Assembly (NCBI RefSeq): GCF_037203605.1
Contig: NZ_JBBDHC010000002.1
Location: 220,888-284,887, forward strand
DNA: 64,000 nucleotides
Direction: 5' to 3'
From: Denitratimonas tolerans
GTDB lineage: Bacteria; Pseudomonadota; Gammaproteobacteria; Xanthomonadales; Xanthomonadaceae
Below, one piece after another: positions 1-9,469 of the stretch; the stretch's first letter is position 1, and each line of letters starts with the position of its first letter. The notes beneath the pieces are model-generated. The model was not told the DNA's origin. It did no database searches and worked only from the letters and a program-made list of their open reading frames with translations. The translations under genes were made by a program, and so were the position numbers.

Positions 1-507
1 AAGCTTCACCGCGCCGGTGAGCTTCTCGTGCAGCATCTCAGGGTCCAGCGTCCCGTCGGGCAGCAGCTCGACCACCTCGATACGCGCGCCGCAGCGCGCG
101 GCCACCAGCTGCCAGGGCACGATGTTGGCGTGGTGCTCCATGCGGGTGAGGAGAATCACGTCACCCGGCTTGAGCCGCGGCTGTGCCCAGGAATACGCGA
201 CCAGATTGATCGCGAAGGTGGTGCCGCTGGTCAGCACGATTTCGTCGCGACGCGCATTGATGAAGCGCGCCAGCTTCGTGCGCGCGCCTTCGTAGGCCTC
301 GGTGGCCTCGTTGCCGAGCTGGTGCACGGCGCGGCTGACGTTGGCGTTGTGGCGGCGGTAGAAATCGTCCACCGCCGCGATCACCGCGTCGGGTTTCTGG
401 CTGGTGTTGGCCGAATCGAAATAGACCAGCGGCTTGCCGTGGACCTGGCGCGCAAGCAGCGGGAAGCGCGCGCGCAGTGCCGCCCAGTCGGGTTCGTGCG
501 GGCTCAC
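1..507 (-). CDS. sufS: Cysteine desulfurase SufS, N-terminal part (cut by window edge)
   Basis: PLP-dependent cysteine desulfurase that takes sulfur from cysteine for SUF Fe-S cluster assembly in the cytosol. Only the first 169 residues are inside the window. Visible family features are YFDSANTSQKP (about 29-39), the TSGTTFAIN stretch (93-101) and MEHHANIVPW (123-132), whose His stacks on PLP in SufS enzymes. The PLP lysine and catalytic Cys lie beyond base 1. The GTG start overlaps the sufD stop by two bases (GTGA), so it is the last visible gene of a translationally coupled operon. Identity is firm; completeness cannot be judged. Confidence 0.93.
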   Translation of the reverse strand, partial: MSPHEPDWAALRARFPLLARQVHGKPLVYFDSANTSQKPDAVIAAVDDFYRRHNANVSRAVHQLGNEATEAYEGARTKLARFINARRDEIVLTSGTTFAINLVAYSWAQPRLKPGDVILLTRMEHHANIVPWQLVAARCGARIEVVELLPDGTLDPEMLHEKLTGAVKL

Positions 508-1787
508 GCGAGGGTGTCCAGACAGCCGTCGAGCGCCGCCTCGGCGGTGCTGCGCAAGGGCGCGTCGAGGACGCTCAGCACCTCGCGGCAGAAGGCCGCC
601 GTCAGCATGCGGTGCGCCTGCGCCTGCGGAATCCCGCGCGAGCGCAGGTAGAACAGCGCGGTGTCATCGAGGCTGCCGACCGTGGCACCGTGCGCGGCCT
701 GCACCTCATCGGCGTGGATTTCCAGCACCGGCTGGGTGTCGATCTCGGCCTCGTCGGATAGCAGCAGGTTCTTGTTGGAAAGCCGCGCGTCGGTGCCGTC
801 GGCACCGGCCTGGATCAGGATGCCGCCGTGGAACACGGCGCGCGAGCGCTGCGCTCCGAGGCCGCGCCATTCCAGCAGGCAGGAGGTGTCGCGCGCGACG
901 TGCCTGATGCCCAGGCGCGTGTCCAGATGGCGGCGGCCATCGCCCAGCAGCACGCCGTTGGCGTGCAGACGCGCGCCTTCACCATGCAGCCCGACGTTGA
1001 GCTCATGCCGCGACAGCGCTGCACCCAGCTCCAGATCAAGCCGCCGATAGGTGGATTTTTCCGCAAGCACGGCCTCGGTGCGCAGGAAATGCGTCGCGCT
1101 CGCCGCCTCGGCCTGGATGCGCAGATGACCAAGCTCGGCATGCGGCTCGATCCGGACCTGGGTCAGCGCGTTGCAAAGATGCGCGTGTGCGCCCGGCGCA
1201 CGCTGGTGCTCGACCACGCATAGCCGCGCGCCCTCGCCCAATTCGATCAGGTGACGCAGCGCCCAGGCCGCATCCTCGGGCGCTGGCGCACCGATGAACA
1301 CCAGATGCAAAGGTGCTTCCACCGCAACGCCGGCCGCCACCCGCAGCACCACACCTTCCTCGGCCAGCGCGCCGTTGAGCTGGGCGAAGACCTCGTCGCG
1401 TGCATCGAAGCGGCGCGCAAGGAAGGCGAGCGCCTGCGGCGAGTCCTCGCGCAGGGCCTGCGACAGGGGCCGCAGCGAAACCCCGTCCGGCAGGCCGGAG
1501 AAATCGCTGAGCGCCGCCGCGAAGCGGCCGTTGACAAAGGTCAGGCGCGGCGCGGCGGGCAGCGCCAGCGCGCCGGCATCAAGCGCCACCGGCGCACCGT
1601 CCACCGCAAAGCGACGCCGCTCCAGCGCGCGCAGCGAGGTGTACTTCCAGCGCTCCTGGCGCAGCGTGGGAAGGCCCGACTCGAGCGCCTGCGCCAGCGC
1701 CGCACGCCGCGCCGCCGCCAGCCCGCCGGCATCACGCAGCGCGAGCGCATCGAAGCCTGCGGCAAGGGATTCAAGGAGAGGGGTCAT
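504..1787 (-). CDS. sufD: SUF scaffold subunit SufD
   Basis: SufD partners SufB and SufC in the SufBC2D scaffold on which Fe-S clusters are assembled. The 427-residue product has the SufD-type beta-helix core in its C-terminal half, including the DGRRHLDTRLGIRHVARDTS stretch, a STAVFHG-like RAVFHGGI and the C-terminal SDDTALFYLRSRGI-like segment shared with SufB. The start is the ATG at 1787 (MTPLLESLA). The same frame runs further upstream only because the repeat element between sufC and sufD lacks stops. The 112-base gap to sufC holds that inverted heptamer repeat; downstream it overlaps sufS. Confidence 0.93.
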   Translation of the reverse strand: MTPLLESLAAGFDALALRDAGGLAAARRAALAQALESGLPTLRQERWKYTSLRALERRRFAVDGAPVALDAGALALPAAPRLTFVNGRFAAALSDFSGLPDGVSLRPLSQALREDSPQALAFLARRFDARDEVFAQLNGALAEEGVVLRVAAGVAVEAPLHLVFIGAPAPEDAAWALRHLIELGEGARLCVVEHQRAPGAHAHLCNALTQVRIEPHAELGHLRIQAEAASATHFLRTEAVLAEKSTYRRLDLELGAALSRHELNVGLHGEGARLHANGVLLGDGRRHLDTRLGIRHVARDTSCLLEWRGLGAQRSRAVFHGGILIQAGADGTDARLSNKNLLLSDEAEIDTQPVLEIHADEVQAAHGATVGSLDDTALFYLRSRGIPQAQAHRMLTAAFCREVLSVLDAPLRSTAEAALDGCLDTLA

Positions 1788-1797
1788 GGGGTGGTCA

Positions 1798-1890
1798 GGG
1801 ATTCGGGATTCGGGATTGGAGATTCGATGGGATTCGGAGCTCGCGGGAGACCGGCCTTTGCCAATCCCGACTCCCGAATCCCGAATCCCG
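1798..1890. repeat. Inverted heptamer repeat element (GGGATTC/GGGATTG arms) between sufC and sufD
   Basis: The left arm has tandem GGGATTC, GGGATTC and GGGATTG units (1798-1818) plus degenerate units. The right arm carries CAATCCC, GACTCCC, GAATCCC and GAATCCC (1862-1889). The arms are complementary and could form a long hairpin in the suf transcript between sufC and sufD. The same unit recurs at 2665-2727 and 13988-14077. Confidence 0.85.
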
Positions 1891-1899
1891 TCGCAAGAC

Positions 1900-2661
1900 T
1901 CACGCCGCCTCCGGTCCGAGGCGGTCGCGGATCCAGCTGTAGCCGTGCGCCTCCAGCTCCAGCGCGAGCTCGGGGCCGCCGCTTTCCACGATGCGGCCCT
2001 CGGCCAGCACGTGGACGACGTCGGGCCGGATGTAGTCGAGCAGTCGCTGGTAGTGGGTGATGACGAGGAAGGCGCGCTCCGGCGAGCGCAGCGCGTTGAC
2101 GCCGTCGGCCACGGCCTTGAGCGCGTCGATGTCCAGGCCCGAATCGGTTTCATCGAGGATCGCCAGCTTCGGCTCCAGCACCGCAAGCTGAAAGATCTCG
2201 TTGCGCTTCTTCTCGCCACCCGAGAACCCTTCGTTGACGGCGCGATGCAGGAGTTCGTCCTTCAGGTGCAACACGGCGAGCTTTTCGCGCACGCGCTTGA
2301 GGAACTGCATCGAGTCGAGTTCGGCCTCGCCGCGCGCCTTGCGCTGGGCGTTGAGCGCGGCGCGCAGGAAGTAGGTGTTGTTCACGCCGGGGATTTCCAC
2401 CGGGTACTGGAAGGCCAGGAACAGGCCGGCCGCGGCGCGCTCCTCGGGCGCAAGATCGAGCAGCGGCGCGCCCTCGAACTCGACGCTGCCGGCGGTCACC
2501 TCATACCCGGCGCGTCCGGCCAGCACGTTGCCCAGGGTGGATTTGCCGGCACCGTTCGGGCCCATCAGGGCGTGAACCTCGCCGGGTTTCACCTCCAGCG
2601 AAAGGCCCTTGAGGATTTCCTTGCCGGCAACGCTGGCGTGCAGGTCAGTGATCTTGAGCAT
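1900..2661 (-). CDS. sufC: Fe-S assembly ATPase SufC
   Basis: Soluble ABC-type ATPase of the SufBC2D complex; ATP hydrolysis remodels the scaffold during cluster assembly. It has 253 residues, with Walker A GPNGAGKST (34-42), a Q-loop (FLAFQYP), signature FSGGEKKRNE and Walker B ILDETDSGLD followed by an H-loop His (VITHYQ). The start at 2661 (MLKITDLHA) matches the usual SufC N-terminus. An alternative GTG at 2739, directly abutting the sufB stop, would add 26 repeat-encoded residues (PIPNPQS units) in frame. The nine-unit heptamer array lies exactly between these two possible starts. Confidence 0.95.
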   Translation of the reverse strand: MLKITDLHASVAGKEILKGLSLEVKPGEVHALMGPNGAGKSTLGNVLAGRAGYEVTAGSVEFEGAPLLDLAPEERAAAGLFLAFQYPVEIPGVNNTYFLRAALNAQRKARGEAELDSMQFLKRVREKLAVLHLKDELLHRAVNEGFSGGEKKRNEIFQLAVLEPKLAILDETDSGLDIDALKAVADGVNALRSPERAFLVITHYQRLLDYIRPDVVHVLAEGRIVESGGPELALELEAHGYSWIRDRLGPEAA

Positions 2662-2664
2662 GTT

Positions 2665-2727
2665 GGGATTGGGGATTGGGGATTGGGGATTGGGGATTGG
2701 GGATTGGGGATTGGGGATTGGGGATTG
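2665..2727. repeat. Nine perfect tandem GGGATTG heptamers between sufB and sufC
   Basis: Nine uninterrupted copies of GGGATTG (plus strand), 63 bases in all, fill nearly the whole sufB-sufC gap. 63 is a multiple of three, so the sufC frame stays open across the array as SPIPNPQ repeats. Such arrays are prone to slipped-strand copy-number change; whether that affects sufC expression is inference. Confidence 0.95.
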
Positions 2728-2739
2728 GGTGGCGCGCAC

Positions 2740-4182
<1,443 letters not shown>

Positions 4183-4197
4183 CGGGCTGCCTTGGGG

Positions 4198-4650
4198 TCA
4201 GGTGACGTGGCGCACGGGAACCCGTCGCGCGTCGGCCGCAGAAGGGGGAAGGGGCGCGATCATGCAGTCCAGCGTCATGGCGCGCAGCGCATCGGTGATG
4301 ACATCGTTCACGCGGTGCCAGTGCGGAGCGACCGTACAGAACGCCGCGCGGTCGCAGTGCAAGTCGGCGACGCTGCACTCGGTCATGCCCAGCGGACCCT
4401 CGATCGCCTCGACGATCTCCAGCAGGCTGATCTCGTGTGGCGCACGCACCATGCGATAGCCGCCGTAGGCACCGCGCAGGCCCTCGATCAGGCCCGCCTG
4501 CGCCAACGATTTCAACACCTTGCTGACCGTGGTCAGCTCCAGACGCGCGCACTCGGCCAGCGCCGCACCGCTGTGCACCGTCCCCGGCGCGCGCGCCAGG
4601 ACGGTCATGAGCAAGGTGGCATAATCGGTGAGTCGGGTGACACGCAGCAT
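4198..4650 (-). CDS. Rrf2-family SUF operon regulator (SufR/IscR-like)
   Basis: 150-residue Rrf2-family transcription factor with an N-terminal winged helix (LTDYATLLMTVLA to TVSKVLKSLAQAGL) and wing (GAYGGYRM). Three cysteines at 92, 99 and 105 plus His110 closely match the [2Fe-2S] ligand pattern of IscR (Cys92, Cys98, Cys104, His107). It therefore probably senses cluster status and controls the downstream suf genes, as in other SUF operons headed by Rrf2 regulators. Start MLRVTRLTDY at 4650 is the family-typical N-terminus; the longer frame to 4767 would overlap its own promoter. It is first in the operon, so autoregulation is likely. Confidence 0.9.
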   Translation of the reverse strand: MLRVTRLTDYATLLMTVLARAPGTVHSGAALAECARLELTTVSKVLKSLAQAGLIEGLRGAYGGYRMVRAPHEISLLEIVEAIEGPLGMTECSVADLHCDRAAFCTVAPHWHRVNDVITDALRAMTLDCMIAPLPPSAADARRVPVRHVT

Positions 4651-4708
4651 GCTCGATCCTGTGGCACGCAGCCGGAACAACCGGGTGCGGAATCGAAAGG
4701 GGACGAAA

Positions 4709-4737
4709 ATTGTACCGTTTGAGCTTGCGTGCGACAA
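4709..4737 (-). promoter_or_regulatory. Sigma-70 promoter of the suf operon
   Basis: Read on the minus strand there is TTGTCG (4737-4732), a 17-base spacer and TACAAT (4714-4709). This predicts a transcription start near 4702 and a leader of about 50 bases before the Rrf2 gene. An Rrf2 operator would be expected over or beside it, but I cannot identify the site by eye. Confidence 0.75.
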
Positions 4738-4823
4738 GCGGTGGCCCGAATGCAGCCGCGGTTGCATTGCCCGAACCGCCCGGTTTGCGGCAAGCTGGCG
4801 GCCGTTTCTGCTGGACCCGCCTC

Positions 4824-7079
4824 GTGCCGCACGCCCGTCTCGCCCTTTCGCTCAGCATTCTCACCATCGCCGTCTGCACGAGTGTGGCGCAGGCGCGCTC
4901 GCGCCTGGAGTACGACCCGGCCCAATGGGTGCTGTGCAAACCCAATGCGCTCTATGAGTTCTATCGCCCGATCACCTCCCCGGAGGCCGATCGCGCACAC
5001 GCCCAGACCCAGATCTGGGCGCACAGCATCGACCTGCGCAATGGCGACGACTACCGGCTCGAAGGTGACGTCGAGATCCAGCGCGCCGACCAGCGCGTGG
5101 CGGCGGCGCTGCTGCACTACGACCCGGCGCAGGAAACCTGGCGGGCCGAAGGGCGGGTCCAGTATCAGGACGCCGGGATGCTGATGGAAGCCGCAAGCGC
5201 GCAAGGCGAGCTCGAAGCCGAGCGTGCGACGCTGGTCGGCTTGCGCTACCAGCTGCTGCAGGCGCGCGGCAACGGCGAGGCCGACCAGGCCACCAACCAG
5301 GGCGACATCAGCCGACTGGAAGGCGTGTCCTACACCACCTGCGATCCGGACGACCGGCAGTGGACCATCCGCGCCAGGCGCGTGGACATCGACCAGGGCG
5401 AGGGCATGGCCACCATCCGGCGCGGCACGCTGCGCATCGGCTCGGTGCCCGTGCTGTACCTGCCCATCGCCACCCTGCCCATCGATGATCGCCGCAAGAC
5501 CGGATTCCTCTTCCCCTCGGTGAGCTTATCGCGCTCACGCGGCTTCGATCTCCAGGTGCCGTACTACATCAACATCGCGCCCAACTACGACGTCACCCTG
5601 ACGCCGCGCCTGATGACCAAGCGCGGGGTGATGCTTGGCACCGAGTTCCGCTACCTCACCGACACCCAGCGCGGTCGTTTCTACGGTGCCTGGCTGCCCA
5701 GCGACGACCGCACCGGCAAAGACCGCGGCACCCTGACCTGGGAGCATCGCGGACGGCTGGGAACCAACTGGCAGCTCATCTCCAACGTCAGCCACATTTC
5801 CGACGACCGCTATTTCGAGGACTTCGGCGACTCGCTCACGATGGCGGCCACCAGCCTGCTGGAAAGCACCGCCGGCATCTATGGTCGCGGTGCGGGGTGG
5901 TCGGCCAGTCTCAGCGTCGAAGACTGGACCATCGCCGACCCGTATGTTCCCAAGAGTGCCGAACCCTTCCGACGCCTGCCGCGCGCGCTGCTGGCCTGGG
6001 AGCATCCCTTTGCGGCGGGTCTGGTGACCGGCGTGCGCGCCGAAGGCGTGGCCTTCGATCGCGACGGCGACCTCGATGCGACCCGCGTGGATGTCCATCC
6101 CTACGTGGGCTGGCGCTACGAGCGCGCCGCGGGCTTCATCCGCCCGGAACTGGGCATGCGGCACACGCAATACCGCCTGGGCGACAGCTACCTCCCGGGC
6201 TTCTCCGACCGCTCGCCCTCGCGCACCACGCCGATCTTCAGCCTGGACACCGGCCTGGTCTTCGAACGCCGCGCCGACCTGTTCGGAACCCGCACGCTGC
6301 AGACGCTGGAGCCGCGCCTGTACTACCTCAACGTTCCCTACCGCGAGCAGGATGCACTCCCGATCTTCGATACGCAGGAACTGGGCTTCAGCTGGGGCCA
6401 GCTGTTCCGGCCCAACCGCTTCTCGGGGGCCGACCGCCAGTCCGACGCGAACCAGGCCACGCTTGCGGTAAGCACGCGCTTCTTCGAGGAGGACAGCGGC
6501 CGCGAGCGGCTGTCGGCCAGCCTCGGGCAGATCCGCTATTTCGAGGCGCAGCGCGTGCAGATGCCCGGCGTACCCGGCATCGATCGGGCCGGCTCGGCCT
6601 TCGTGGCCGACGTCGAACTCCAGCTCGACGACCGCTGGAGCGTGGCGGTCAGCCAGCACTGGGACCCCAGCCGCGAGCTTTCCGACCTTTCCACGCTGCG
6701 CACGCAGTACCGCTTCGGCGGCCAGGGCGTCGTCAACTTCGCCTACCGCTTCCGGCGCGATGCCGGGATGGCGACGCAGGATCGCGTGACGCTGGAGCAA
6801 TTCGACGCATCGACCCTGGTCCCGCTCAACGAGCGCTGGCGCTTCGTCGCCCGCTGGAACTACTCGCTGCTGGAGAGCACCACGCTGGAAGCTTTCGCCG
6901 GCGTGGAGTGGGAAAACTGCTGCCTGGCCACGCGCGTGCTGGTGCGGCGCTACATCCGCAACTTCGAGGGCGAGGTCAATACCAGCCTCTACGTCGAACT
7001 TGAACTGAAGGGTCTGTCCACGCTGGGGCGCAAGTCCGAGGAGCTTCTGGAGCGTGCTATTCTCGGCTATTCGCATTGA
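4824..7079 (+). CDS. lptD: LPS-assembly outer-membrane protein LptD
   Basis: Outer-membrane beta-barrel that, with LptE, inserts lipopolysaccharide into the outer leaflet. An N-terminal OstA/LptA-like jellyroll (from about YEFYRPITS to RGTLRIGSVPVLYLP) precedes the barrel, which begins near TGFLFPSVSLSRSRGFD. Four cysteines sit where LptD has its interdomain disulfides: one in WVLCKPN near the N-terminus, one in TTCDPDD and an adjacent pair in ENCCLATR near the end. I chose the GTG at 4824 because it gives a clean signal peptide (MPHARLALSLSILTIAVC to AQA). The frame is open back to 4710, but that would cross the divergent suf promoter. First gene of the surA-pdxA-ksgA run. Confidence 0.93.
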   Translation: MPHARLALSLSILTIAVCTSVAQARSRLEYDPAQWVLCKPNALYEFYRPITSPEADRAHAQTQIWAHSIDLRNGDDYRLEGDVEIQRADQRVAAALLHYDPAQETWRAEGRVQYQDAGMLMEAASAQGELEAERATLVGLRYQLLQARGNGEADQATNQGDISRLEGVSYTTCDPDDRQWTIRARRVDIDQGEGMATIRRGTLRIGSVPVLYLPIATLPIDDRRKTGFLFPSVSLSRSRGFDLQVPYYINIAPNYDVTLTPRLMTKRGVMLGTEFRYLTDTQRGRFYGAWLPSDDRTGKDRGTLTWEHRGRLGTNWQLISNVSHISDDRYFEDFGDSLTMAATSLLESTAGIYGRGAGWSASLSVEDWTIADPYVPKSAEPFRRLPRALLAWEHPFAAGLVTGVRAEGVAFDRDGDLDATRVDVHPYVGWRYERAAGFIRPELGMRHTQYRLGDSYLPGFSDRSPSRTTPIFSLDTGLVFERRADLFGTRTLQTLEPRLYYLNVPYREQDALPIFDTQELGFSWGQLFRPNRFSGADRQSDANQATLAVSTRFFEEDSGRERLSASLGQIRYFEAQRVQMPGVPGIDRAGSAFVADVELQLDDRWSVAVSQHWDPSRELSDLSTLRTQYRFGGQGVVNFAYRFRRDAGMATQDRVTLEQFDASTLVPLNERWRFVARWNYSLLESTTLEAFAGVEWENCCLATRVLVRRYIRNFEGEVNTSLYVELELKGLSTLGRKSEELLERAILGYSH

Positions 7080-7135
7080 ACGGTGCGGCGCGGAACCGCG
7101 CCGCGCCCCCGGCCCCCGCCATCGAATCCCCGAAC

Positions 7136-8437
7136 ATGACCATATCCTCCGCCCGCCTTCTGGCTTTCACCCTGCTCCTCGGCCTGGCGCCGGGCGCTTT
7201 TTCCCAGGCCCTGCACACGACCCCGATCGACGGCATCGTGGCGGTCGTGGAAGAGGACGTGATCCTGCGCTCGGAGCTGGATCAGGCCGTACGCAACATC
7301 AAGGAACGCTTCAGCAGCCGCACCGACCAGCTTCCGCCGGATGCGGTGCTGGAAAAGCAGGTGCTGGAGCGGCTGGTGATGATGCGCCTGCAGCTGCAGC
7401 GTGCCGAAGGCATGGGGCTGCGGATCGCCGACATCGAGCTGGACCAGACCATCGCCCGCATCGCCCAGCAGCAGAACCTGACGATGGAGCAGCTGCGCCA
7501 GCAGGTGTCGGGTTCGAGCGGCGGCTTCGAGGACTTCCGCCAGCAGATTCGCGATGAAATGATCGTGGCGCGGCTGCAGCAGAACTTCGTGCAGAGCCGG
7601 GTCAGCGTCAGCGAGACGGAAATCGACAACGCCCTGGCCTCGCGCGGTGCCGATCAGCCCCAGGTGCATCTGGGCTACATCCTCGTGGCGCTGCCCGATG
7701 GCGCCACGCCCGAGCAGATCGAAACCGCCAAGACCAAGATCGACGGCGTGCGCGACCTGATCACGCGCGGCGAGATGGATTTCGCCGCCGCCGCCATGCG
7801 CTATTCGGACCACCAGACCGCGCTGGAAGGCGGCGACATGGGCTGGCGCAGCATGGACGAGATCCCGCCGCTTTTTGCCGACGCGCTGCCTTCGCTGGCG
7901 CAGGGCGGCGTATCCGAGCCGCTGCGCGGACCCAGCGGCTTCAGCCTCATCCGCGTCATCGAAACCCGCGACCGCGAAACCGAGATCGTGACCGAGTACC
8001 ACGCGCGCGGACTGATGGTGCGCGCGAACGACGTGGTCAGCCGCGAGCAGGCGCGCGCCAAGATCGACGCGCTGCGCGCCCGCATCGCGGGCGGCGAAGA
8101 TTTCGCCAAGGTGGCGCGCGAGGGCTCGGACGACCCGATCACGCGCGCCCAGGGCGGCGACATGGGCTGGTTTCCCGTTTCCGCGTGGGGCAAGGCGGTG
8201 GCCGACGTGCTCGAGAATCTTCAGGACGACGAACTGTCCCAGCCGTTCGCCAGCGACGTGGGCTGGCACCTGATCCAGCGCCTTGGCACCCGGCAGCAGG
8301 ACGTGACCCAGGAAGCACAGCGCAACCGCATGCGCGAGACCATCGTGCGGCGCAAGGCCGACGAGGAGTTCGACCGCTTCCTGCGCCAGATGCGGGATGA
8401 GTCCTACGTGGACGAGCGCCTCGGCGGCAACGGCTGA
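7136..8437 (+). CDS. surA: Periplasmic chaperone / peptidyl-prolyl isomerase SurA
   Basis: Periplasmic chaperone that escorts outer-membrane proteins, including LptD, to the BAM machinery. 433 residues: signal peptide about 1-24 (LLAFTLLLGLAPGAFSQA), an N-terminal SurA domain starting at TPIDGIVAVVEEDVI, and two parvulin domains (QVHLGYILVALP onward and EYHARGLMVRAND onward, each with the GGDMGW signature). The ATG at 7136 is preferred over an upstream in-frame start at 7076 because only it places the signal peptide at the N-terminus. It follows lptD by 56 bases, the conserved lptD-surA-pdxA order. Confidence 0.96.
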   Translation: MTISSARLLAFTLLLGLAPGAFSQALHTTPIDGIVAVVEEDVILRSELDQAVRNIKERFSSRTDQLPPDAVLEKQVLERLVMMRLQLQRAEGMGLRIADIELDQTIARIAQQQNLTMEQLRQQVSGSSGGFEDFRQQIRDEMIVARLQQNFVQSRVSVSETEIDNALASRGADQPQVHLGYILVALPDGATPEQIETAKTKIDGVRDLITRGEMDFAAAAMRYSDHQTALEGGDMGWRSMDEIPPLFADALPSLAQGGVSEPLRGPSGFSLIRVIETRDRETEIVTEYHARGLMVRANDVVSREQARAKIDALRARIAGGEDFAKVAREGSDDPITRAQGGDMGWFPVSAWGKAVADVLENLQDDELSQPFASDVGWHLIQRLGTRQQDVTQEAQRNRMRETIVRRKADEEFDRFLRQMRDESYVDERLGGNG

Positions 8438-8462
8438 GCGCGCCGCGGCGCGGCCTCGTCGA

Positions 8463-9467
8463 ATGGATGGTGCCACGCCCGCGCTGCTGGGCCTGATTCC
8501 CGGCGAACCGGCAGGCATCGGGCCGGAACTGTGCGCGCACCTGGCGCAGACCACGCTGGGCAACGCGCTTGTGGCCATTGCCGACGGCGACCTGCTGCGC
8601 GAAGCCGCCGCAAGCATCGGAAAACCCCTGGAGCTGCTGCCGCCCGATGCGTCCGTCGCCGGCCCGGGCCAGCTGCGTCTTCTGCACCGCCCGCGCCGGG
8701 TTCCCGGCCGATTCGGGCAGCTCGACGCCCGCAACAGCGCCTACGTCCACGACAGCCTGCTGGAAGGCGCGCGCCTGGCCGCCGCCGGCACCCTGTCCGG
8801 GCTGGTCACCGGGCCGGTGCACAAGGGCATCCTCAATGAGGCCGGCATCGCCTACACCGGCACCACCGAACTCCTGGCCGCCGAGGCTGGCTGCGAAGTG
8901 GTGATGATGCTGGCCAGCGCGCAGCTGCGCGTCGCGCTCGCCACCACCCACCTGCCGCTGCGCGCGGTGCCTGACGCCCTCACCCGCGAGGGCCTGCGTG
9001 GCACGCTGGAAATCCTGCACGCGGCGCTCATGGCCGACTTCGGCATCCTCGCCCCGCGCATCGCCGTGCTGGGCCTCAATCCGCACGCCGGCGAAGGCGG
9101 CCATCTGGGCCGCGAGGAAATCGAGGTCATCACCCCGGTGCTCGACGCGCTGCGCGCGCGCGGCATGCAGCTGACCGGCCCGCTGCCGGCCGATACCGCC
9201 TTCCTCCCGCAGAAACTGCAGGAAGTCGACGCGGTGCTGGCGATGTACCACGACCAGGGCCTGCCGGTGCTCAAGCACGCCGGCTTCGAAAACGCGGTGA
9301 ACATCACCCTGGGCCTGCCCTACGTGCGCGTGGCGGTGGACCACGGCACGGCGCTGGAACTGGCGGGCCGCGGCGAAGCGGATCCCTCCAGCATGATCCT
9401 CGCCGCCAAATGCGCCATCGGGTTCGCCGCCCGGCGCGCGCGACTCGCGCCCCGGCTGCTGGCCTGA
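8463..9467 (+). CDS. pdxA: 4-hydroxythreonine-4-phosphate dehydrogenase PdxA
   Basis: NAD-dependent dehydrogenase of the DXP-dependent pyridoxal 5'-phosphate pathway; oxidises 4-phospho-hydroxythreonine in the cytosol. 334 residues with GLIPGEPAGIGPEL at the N-terminus, GLVTGPVHKG, the metal/substrate His motifs GLNPHAGEGG and AMYHDQGLPVLK, and the C-terminal PYVRVAVDHGTALELAG. The ATG at 8463 gives the family N-terminus (MDGATPALLGLIPGEPAG). The upstream gap is 25 bases from surA, and ksgA starts two bases after the stop. pdxH, another B6 enzyme, is at 19824-20420. Confidence 0.96.
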   Translation: MDGATPALLGLIPGEPAGIGPELCAHLAQTTLGNALVAIADGDLLREAAASIGKPLELLPPDASVAGPGQLRLLHRPRRVPGRFGQLDARNSAYVHDSLLEGARLAAAGTLSGLVTGPVHKGILNEAGIAYTGTTELLAAEAGCEVVMMLASAQLRVALATTHLPLRAVPDALTREGLRGTLEILHAALMADFGILAPRIAVLGLNPHAGEGGHLGREEIEVITPVLDALRARGMQLTGPLPADTAFLPQKLQEVDAVLAMYHDQGLPVLKHAGFENAVNITLGLPYVRVAVDHGTALELAGRGEADPSSMILAAKCAIGFAARRARLAPRLLA

Positions 9468-9469
9468 AC

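Noticed and set aside
2663..2727. The heptamer array considered as a CRISPR or transposon end
   Set aside because: Units are 7 bases with no spacers, no cas genes are present, and there is no target-site duplication or transposase. It is a simple tandem repeat.
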